From contig JAZNOQ010000139.1 of the NCBI GenBank assembly GCA_045589215.1, positions 1 through 11,334 of the forward strand: a DNA stretch of 11,334 nt, written 5' to 3'. The position numbers and the translations under genes were made by a program. The DNA comes from JAZNOQ01 sp045589215 (GTDB taxonomy: Bacteria; Bacillota; Clostridia; Oscillospirales; CAG-272). Under the pieces are notes generated by a model. That model worked only from the letters and a program-made list of their open reading frames with translations, was not told the origin of the DNA and searched no databases. Shown here one piece after another: positions 7,055 through 11,334 of this stretch (within the stretch, counting starts at the first letter, position 1; the number at the start of each line of letters is the position of its first letter).

Positions 7055-7090
7055 CTTGACATTATATCACAAGTTTTGTCATCTGTCAAG
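7055..7090 (-). promoter_or_regulatory. Candidate NiaR operator overlapping the nad promoter
   Basis: Read on the minus strand, CTTGACA (7090-7084) and TGTCAAG (7061-7055) form a perfect 7-base inverted repeat around the promoter spacer. A further TGACA (7081-7077) lies 7 bases from the first. The inner inverted pair TGACA (7081-7077) and TGTCA (7061-7057) has centres 20 bases apart, about two helical turns. The first half-site doubles as the -35 box, but the other two are not required by the promoter. With niaR encoded downstream this is a plausible binding site. I have not compared it with a published NiaR motif. Confidence 0.45.
7061..7089 (-). promoter_or_regulatory. Consensus sigma-A promoter of the nad operon
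   Basis: Minus-strand TTGACA (7089-7084) and TATAAT (7066-7061) with a 17-base spacer match consensus exactly. Transcription would begin near 7054, giving a leader of only about 28 bases, too short for a riboswitch. Control is therefore more likely at transcription initiation. Confidence 0.88.
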
Positions 7091-7123
7091 TTTTCTGTAA
7101 AGTTTTTTGAAGGTAATATAACA

Positions 7124-7155
7124 GGGGCTGCCTCACTTAGGTGAGACAGCCCCCC
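7124..7155 (-). terminator. Intrinsic terminator after the CapD-like gene (repeated hairpin)
   Basis: GGGGCTG (7124-7130) pairs with CAGCCCC (7147-7153), and past one mismatch CTCAC (7132-7136) pairs with GTGAG (7141-7145), with loop TTAG. The U-tract on the minus strand is weak (TGTTATATT). It separates the CapD-like gene from the nad promoter. A 21-base core is identical to the hairpin at 10390-10410 in the opposite orientation. A smaller hairpin, GACGAA/TTCGTC (7166-7171, 7177-7182), lies between it and the gene. Confidence 0.7.
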
Positions 7156-7206
7156 AAAAGGAGTCGACGAACAGAATTCGTCATGATTGCGTTTGATAAG
7201 CCCCGT

Positions 7207-9129
7207 TTAAGCCTCGGGGGTCTCCGCAAGCTGCATCTCGACCGATTCGCTCGCGGTCTTGTTGACCTCTTCGGGAGACACGAAGGTCGGAACGACCGAC
7301 TTCATCGCCGCGGTGATCGAAGCGGATGCGATCTCGTTCTCGGCATCGGCTACCGCCGCCCGCAAGACGTCGATCTTTTCGTCTACCGCTTCCCTTGAGA
7401 GTGCGGTGTCATGCTCAATGAAGATGAGCTCGTTTTCGGTCATCGTGAGGTTTTCGGTCTTAATCAATAGCTCCTCATAGAGCTTTTCTCCGGGACGGAG
7501 TCCGATCTCCTTGATCTCAATGTCAAGATACGGACGGAAGCCCGAGAGACGGATCATATTTTCCGCAAGATCGAGGATCTTGACAGGCTTACCCATATCG
7601 AGGACGAAGAGGTCGCCGCCGTTCGCCATCGCACCTGCCGAAAGCACGAGACCTGCCGCCTCGGGGATCGTCATAAAGTAGCGGATGATGCGCTTATCGG
7701 TGATGGACACGGGACCGCCCATCGCGATCTGACTTTTGAAGAGCGGAATGACCGAGCCGTTCGAGCCCAACACGTTGCCAAATCTGACCGCCGCGAATTC
7801 GGTCCTTGAATCCTTTCGGCACTGAATGATCATCTCACACATCCGCTTCGACGCGCCCATCACGTTGGTGGGATTGACCGCCTTGTCGGTGGAGATCAGA
7901 ATAAACTTCGAAACGCCGTACTTCTCTGCCATATCGGCGGTGTTATAGGTGCCGAGGCAGTTGTTCTTGATCGCCTCGCAGTTGCTGTGCTCCATCAAAG
8001 GCACGTGCTTATGCGCGGCAGCGTGGAACACGAGGTCGGGACGGTAGTAAGCGAATACCGCCTCAAGGCGCGCTCTGTCGCGCACCGAGCCGATCTCGAC
8101 GACGAGATCGAGGTCACCTCCGTACTTCCGCACGAGCTCCTGCTGAATGTCGTAGGCATTGTTTTCATAGATATCGAAAATGATCAGTTTTTTCGGCTTG
8201 CATTTTGCGATCTGACGGCAGAGCTCACTGCCGATCGATCCGCCGCCGCCCGTTACGATAACGGTCTTGTCCGTATAAAAGCTGCGCGAATTCTTATCAA
8301 AAACCTTGATGCTGTTGCGGAAGAGCAGATCCTCGATCCTGACGTCCTTGATGACGCGCTCGTTCGAGGTCGGCGTTTCCTCATCCTCCGCGAATTGGAA
8401 GTCATAGATCTTGACCTTAAAGCCGAGACGGATATAGAAGTCGAAGATCCTCTTTTTTCCCTCGGGGCCCATCTTCGGCAGAGCGATGATGACCTCTTCT
8501 ACGTTGAGCTTTTGGAGCTTTTCAAGGAGCTTTTCATCGGGCGCATAGATCGGAAGCCCGAGGATTGAGCCGCCGATCTTTCCCTTATCGGTATCGATAT
8601 AGCAGACCGCGTGATAGGTCGAGTTCGGATTTCGTTCAAGGTCCTCCGCAAGCAGACTTCCGATCTGCCCTGCCCCGACGATCGCAACGGGCGTTGCGGA
8701 TTTTCCGCGGCTGTTTACGTTCGTATTCTTATAATACTGCTGGTAGACGAGGCGCGACGAGAGTGTTGCGATATAGGAGATCGCAATGATCGCGACGGTA
8801 AACCAGAAGCCCGCATAAAGGCTGATGCCCGTATTTTTCGTAAAATAGGTGGCGGTAAGGGCAAGCGTGCCGCCCGCGAGATCTGCCACTAAGACCTCAA
8901 GATAGGTAAACGGATCGGCATATCGCCATACGTTCCTGTAAACTCGGACGAAGAACCGCGTCAGCATGATGCAGGCAAAGCAGACGAGGTAGTTCAGCAC
9001 TTGACGTTCGAAGGAGAGCGAGATCTTACCGGGTGCGACGAATTGCATCAGGAAGCAAAAGGCGTAAACGGCGGTAAAGATACTGCTGTCGATCAGAATA
9101 AGGAGTAGCTTTCTCCTGTTTTTCAGCAT
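7207..9129 (-). CDS. CapD/FlaA1-type membrane nucleotide-sugar 4,6-dehydratase/epimerase
   Basis: A 640-residue member of the WbpM/CapD/PglF group, which makes UDP-4-keto-6-deoxy sugars from UDP-GlcNAc for surface glycans. Residues 8-124 hold about four membrane helices. Residues 146-250 form a CoA-binding-like Rossmann domain with GAGQIG (152-157). Residues 288-560 form the SDR catalytic domain: TGGGGSIGSE (293-302), FHAAAHKHVPLME (368-380), STDKAVNPTNVMGASKR (413-429) and LRPGEKLYEE (544-553). The usual YxxxK tyrosine is Met424 with Lys428, the SMK arrangement typical of this dehydratase group. A polar tail of about 16 residues follows the usual FVSPEEVN end. Start at 9129 has GGAGG (9142-9138) 8 bases upstream; an in-frame TTG at 9171 has no good site. 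Monocistronic by its promoter and terminator. The exact sugar product is not known. Confidence 0.92.
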   Translation of the reverse strand: MLKNRRKLLLILIDSSIFTAVYAFCFLMQFVAPGKISLSFERQVLNYLVCFACIMLTRFFVRVYRNVWRYADPFTYLEVLVADLAGGTLALTATYFTKNTGISLYAGFWFTVAIIAISYIATLSSRLVYQQYYKNTNVNSRGKSATPVAIVGAGQIGSLLAEDLERNPNSTYHAVCYIDTDKGKIGGSILGLPIYAPDEKLLEKLQKLNVEEVIIALPKMGPEGKKRIFDFYIRLGFKVKIYDFQFAEDEETPTSNERVIKDVRIEDLLFRNSIKVFDKNSRSFYTDKTVIVTGGGGSIGSELCRQIAKCKPKKLIIFDIYENNAYDIQQELVRKYGGDLDLVVEIGSVRDRARLEAVFAYYRPDLVFHAAAHKHVPLMEHSNCEAIKNNCLGTYNTADMAEKYGVSKFILISTDKAVNPTNVMGASKRMCEMIIQCRKDSRTEFAAVRFGNVLGSNGSVIPLFKSQIAMGGPVSITDKRIIRYFMTIPEAAGLVLSAGAMANGGDLFVLDMGKPVKILDLAENMIRLSGFRPYLDIEIKEIGLRPGEKLYEELLIKTENLTMTENELIFIEHDTALSREAVDEKIDVLRAAVADAENEIASASITAAMKSVVPTFVSPEEVNKTASESVEMQLAETPEA

Positions 9130-9245
9130 ATTGTTTTCCTCCAGATAAATCGGCGAAAAATAAAACCTCAAGGGGAGAGAGACGAGAGCGTGTGACGGTT
9201 TCTATGGAACCGTCGCAGCTACTATCGTATATGATAGATCATATA
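9130..9245 (-). promoter_or_regulatory. Structured leader of the CapD-like gene
   Basis: The predicted 5' untranslated region is about 115 bases, much longer than those of coaW, nadA or the unrecognised plus-strand gene (about 30). It contains a perfect hairpin, GACGGTTTC/GGAACCGTC with one G-U pair (9194-9202, 9206-9214, loop TAT), and an AT-rich palindrome, ATATGAT/ATCATAT (9229-9235, 9238-9244). No T-tract follows the hairpin and no known riboswitch family is recognised. It may be a stabiliser or a regulatory leader. Confidence 0.45.
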
Positions 9246-9251
9246 TCGTTC

Positions 9252-9280
9252 ATTATAACATAGTTCATACATTTTGTCAA
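9252..9280 (-). promoter_or_regulatory. Consensus extended -10 promoter of the CapD-like gene
   Basis: Minus-strand TTGACA (9280-9275) and TATAAT (9257-9252) are spaced by 17 bases, and TGT directly before the -10 box gives a TGn extension. This is the strongest-looking promoter in the window. It is divergent from the plus-strand promoter at 9383. Confidence 0.88.
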
Positions 9281-9382
9281 CCGAAAAGCGACAAAAAGTG
9301 CGCGGAGAGAGACGGTGCCGATGACGGGAGGCTTGATTGCTCACGGTTAGCAAAAAAAGCTTCTTTAATTTTCTTTGAAATG

Positions 9383-9411
9383 TTGACTTTTCCATTTCCT
9401 TGTGCTAAAAT
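9383..9411 (+). promoter_or_regulatory. Promoter of the unrecognised membrane-protein gene
   Basis: TTGACT (9383-9388) and TAAAAT (9406-9411), 17 bases apart, with TGC directly before the -10 box forming an extended -10. The start would be near 9418, giving a leader of about 33 bases containing AAGGAG (9436-9441). The roughly 100 bases between this and the divergent promoter hold an A-rich tract and part of a direct repeat, but no gene. Confidence 0.75.
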
Positions 9412-9450
9412 GAGGACGATAACCCAAAAAATCACAAGGAGAAACATACC

Positions 9451-10365
9451 ATGTCTAATGAAGAAATGATCGTCAGCACCCCTGAAGCGGATCCCATTAT
9501 GGAGCGTTCCGAGGGAGTGATCCTGATGCGGAAGCACAACGAAGCGGTAGACTATCTCCGCCGTCAGGATTGCGCGATGCTCACCACCCTCCGCGACCAC
9601 CTCGGAGAAAACATCCGCCTTCACAACATTCTGAACGGCATCAAAGCCGAGATCAACCGTCTGAAAAAGATCCTTCAGACACCGAAGCCGAAGCTTAAGC
9701 TCACCCTCCTTTTGGTCGGACTCCTCATAGCGATCGGAGGTTCGGCTCTCTCCACAAAAGTTCTCCGTTCCTCGTCGCTTCTACCCATATTTCTTGTGGT
9801 CGGCATAGCGCTGGTCGCCGTTGCGATCGCCCTCAAGGTGATCGGCAATAAAAAGTGGCAGGCTCTGATGGACGAGACCAACGAAAAGCTCAGGGTTGAG
9901 GAGCAAAAAGCCGAAGAAGCACAGAAGGACATTGATGAATATTGGGAAAACCACGCGCTTCCCTTCATTTCTTCGATCATCCCCGATCGCTTCCCCGTAG
10001 CGCACGTTCTCGACTATAACACCGTCTGCGGTATGCTTTACGTTATGGATAACCTCCGCGCGGATACCGTGAAGGAGGCCATCAACCTTTACGATGAGCT
10101 TTGCTTCAGAGCGAATATGAAAGCATCCTTCCAAAGCATGGAATCGAGCCTTTACGAAACCGCTCGGAACTCTGCCCGTTATGCGGCTGCGGCTGAAAGA
10201 AGCGCGGCGGCAAACGAAAGAGCAGCGGCAAGTGCAGCTCTCACGGCGGCAAGCGCGGCTTCCATTGCTTCAAGTGCCTCCTCCATGGCATCGAGCGTAT
10301 CAAGAGCGTCGAACGCGAGCGTAGAGGCCTCCCGTGCAGTTAGAGACGCGGCTGACAGAATTTAA
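9451..10365 (+). CDS. Unrecognised two-pass membrane protein with coiled coils and Ala/Ser-rich tail
   Basis: I do not recognise a named function for this 304-residue protein. AAGGAG (9436-9441) 9 bases upstream supports the start. Order of parts: a polar N-terminus; a helical, probably coiled region (about 27-77); two hydrophobic segments (about 83-101 and 110-131) separated by a short loop; a charged coiled-coil stretch (136-167); a small conserved-looking block, IIPDRFPVAHVLDYNTVCGMLYVMDNLRADTVKEAINLYDEL (from about 176 to 217); and an Ala/Ser-rich helix (236-302). From memory, the gRADTlKEAInLYe pattern recurs in uncharacterised Firmicutes proteins that also carry coiled, Ala-rich tails, so this is likely a known but unnamed family. 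With no signal peptide, both ends may be cytoplasmic. Single-gene unit; neighbours give no hint of function. Confidence 0.85.
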   Translation: MSNEEMIVSTPEADPIMERSEGVILMRKHNEAVDYLRRQDCAMLTTLRDHLGENIRLHNILNGIKAEINRLKKILQTPKPKLKLTLLLVGLLIAIGGSALSTKVLRSSSLLPIFLVVGIALVAVAIALKVIGNKKWQALMDETNEKLRVEEQKAEEAQKDIDEYWENHALPFISSIIPDRFPVAHVLDYNTVCGMLYVMDNLRADTVKEAINLYDELCFRANMKASFQSMESSLYETARNSARYAAAAERSAAANERAAASAALTAASAASIASSASSMASSVSRASNASVEASRAVRDAADRI

Positions 10366-10389
10366 ATAGCGAATTTGATATGAGAAAGC

Positions 10390-10430
10390 GGGCTGTCTCA
10401 CCTAAGTGAGACCGCCCCTCTTCTTTTATT
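10390..10430. terminator. Bidirectional terminator between the membrane-protein gene and dxs (repeated hairpin)
   Basis: GTCTCAC (10395-10401) pairs with GTGAGAC (10406-10412), loop CTAA, and after one mismatch GGGC (10390-10393) pairs with GCCC (10414-10417). The plus strand continues with a T-rich tract (CTCTTCTTTTATT), the minus strand with CGCTTTCTC. The dxs stop codon at 10426-10428 lies in the plus-strand T-tract. It shares 21 identical bases with the 7124 terminator in reverse orientation. Confidence 0.8.
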
Positions 10431-11334
10431 CTGCTTCGACTGCACAGACGATCGCCTCGGCGTCTACGCCTGCGGTGCGATAAAGCGGCTCGGGGCTCGT
10501 CGGAATGACGAAGCTCTCCTCGGGCGCGAGAATGATCTCGCGTAGGTTCTCAGAACGGGCATCGCGGCGAATACGATCAGAAAGCGACACGCCAAAGCCT
10601 CCCGCGCGTACCTCCTCCTCGAGATACACAAGTGTCCTGACGCTACCCGGAAGAAGCGCAAGCACCTCCCCTGAAAGCCTGTCGTAGGGCTTGATGTATT
10701 CGCACAGCAGGATCCCGACGCGCCTTCCCTTCTCCTTTAGAAGCGCCGACGCGCGCATCGCCTCCTTCACGATCCTTCCGTGCGTTACGATCACCGTGTC
10801 GGGTTCGTCCTCCGACGAGAAATCAGCGCGCACCGCGGGGGCATCGGGGATCAGCTCCCCTGATCTGTAAAACCGCCCGAGGATCTCCTTGTCCTCGTAG
10901 CCGTTCGGATAGCGGATCGCGGACGGTCCGTCGTAAAGAAGGGCGGAACGAAGCGCGGATGCAAGCGTCGCGAAGGTGATCGGCGTATAGATCCGCATTC
11001 CCGGGATCGCCGATAAGAAGGAAACGTCAAAGCAACCGTGATGCGTCGCACCGTCGGCGGTGCTGAGCCCTGCGCGGTCGATGCAGATCGTCACGGGCAG
11101 GCGTTGAAGCGCGATATCGTGTACGATGTTATCGTATCCGCGTTGCAGGAAGGTCGAATAGATCGGCACAACGGGGTGGTAGCCGTTCGCCGCAAGCCCT
11201 GCCGAAAAGGTGAGCGCGTGCTCCTCGGCGATGCCGACGTCAAAATACCGATCGGGAAATTCGCGTTCAAACGGTTCAAGCCCCGTCGCGACACCCATCG
11301 CCGCCGTGATCGCGGCGATCCGATCGGCGCACGG
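10426..11334 (-). CDS. dxs: 1-deoxy-D-xylulose-5-phosphate synthase, C-terminal part (cut by window edge)
   Basis: Thiamine-diphosphate enzyme joining pyruvate and glyceraldehyde 3-phosphate, the first step of the MEP isoprenoid route; its product also feeds thiamine and pyridoxal synthesis. The last 302 codons are present and stay open to the right edge, where the residues read CADRIAAITAAMGVATGL, a typical start of the pyrimidine-binding domain. Visible blocks are DVGIAEEHALTFSAGLA with the catalytic-type Glu, STFLQRGYDNIVHDIALQ, CIDRAGLSTADGATHHGCFD, FLSAIPGMRIYTP and PSAIRYPNG, followed by the transketolase C-terminal domain. The family is about 620 residues, so roughly the N-terminal half lies outside. 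The ATG at 11298 is an internal methionine, not the start. The gene has noticeably more GC-rich codons than its neighbours. Confidence 0.95.
   Translation of the reverse strand, partial: PCADRIAAITAAMGVATGLEPFEREFPDRYFDVGIAEEHALTFSAGLAANGYHPVVPIYSTFLQRGYDNIVHDIALQRLPVTICIDRAGLSTADGATHHGCFDVSFLSAIPGMRIYTPITFATLASALRSALLYDGPSAIRYPNGYEDKEILGRFYRSGELIPDAPAVRADFSSEDEPDTVIVTHGRIVKEAMRASALLKEKGRRVGILLCEYIKPYDRLSGEVLALLPGSVRTLVYLEEEVRAGGFGVSLSDRIRRDARSENLREIILAPEESFVIPTSPEPLYRTAGVDAEAIVCAVEAE

Noticed and set aside
7027..7060. NAD-sensing riboswitch upstream of nadA
   Set aside because: The predicted leader is only about 28 bases and has no stable fold; niaR in the operon explains regulation.
7027..7089. 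Longer NadA starting at TTG 7089 or ATG 7062
   Set aside because: These codons form part of the -35 and -10 boxes; the ATG at 7026 has a ribosome site and gives the usual N-terminus.
9130..9171. Longer CapD-like protein from TTG 9171
   Set aside because: No suitable ribosome site; GGAGG at 9138-9142 serves the ATG at 9129.

Overview
The window looks like chromosomal DNA of a low-redundancy, moderately GC-rich member of the Bacillota, most likely a gut-type Clostridia (Oscillospiraceae or a relative). The signs are a type II pantothenate kinase, the nadA-nadB-nadC-niaR cluster, strong AGGAGG-like ribosome binding sites, near-consensus sigma-A promoters (TTGACA-17-TATAAT) and a GC-rich mosaic intergenic repeat of the kind common in such genomes. 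The assignment is inference; nothing here names a species.

Layout. 1-215: a GC-rich mosaic of inverted repeats, no gene. 230-1184 (+): a promoter and a single-gene unit for type II pantothenate kinase (coaW), converging on a shared terminator with a minus-strand Wzy/O-antigen-ligase-like membrane protein (1226-2635) that has its own consensus promoter. 2801-7089 (-): a terminator-bounded five-gene operon nadA-nadB-nadC-niaR-HD hydrolase, with touching or overlapping genes and one promoter that carries extra TGACA/TGTCA half-sites, a candidate NiaR operator. 7124-7155: a terminator. 7207-9129 (-): a CapD/FlaA1-type membrane nucleotide-sugar dehydratase behind a structured leader. 9130-9450: a divergent promoter region. 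9451-10365 (+): an unrecognised two-pass membrane protein with an Ala/Ser-rich heptad-patterned tail. 10390-10430: a second copy of the terminator seen at 7124, shared with the 3' end of dxs, which runs off the right edge.

Function. The main theme is cofactor supply. The nad operon makes nicotinate mononucleotide from aspartate and dihydroxyacetone phosphate and encodes its own niacin-responsive repressor; coaW starts CoA synthesis; dxs starts the MEP isoprenoid route and also feeds thiamine and pyridoxal precursors. Two single-gene units (Wzy-like and CapD-like) belong to surface polysaccharide synthesis but are not in a glycan cluster here.

No clearly new multi-gene system was found. The best candidates for a second look are the HD hydrolase translated with niaR in the NAD operon, the unrecognised membrane protein with an alanine-coil-like tail, and the cloverleaf-like repeat at the left edge.
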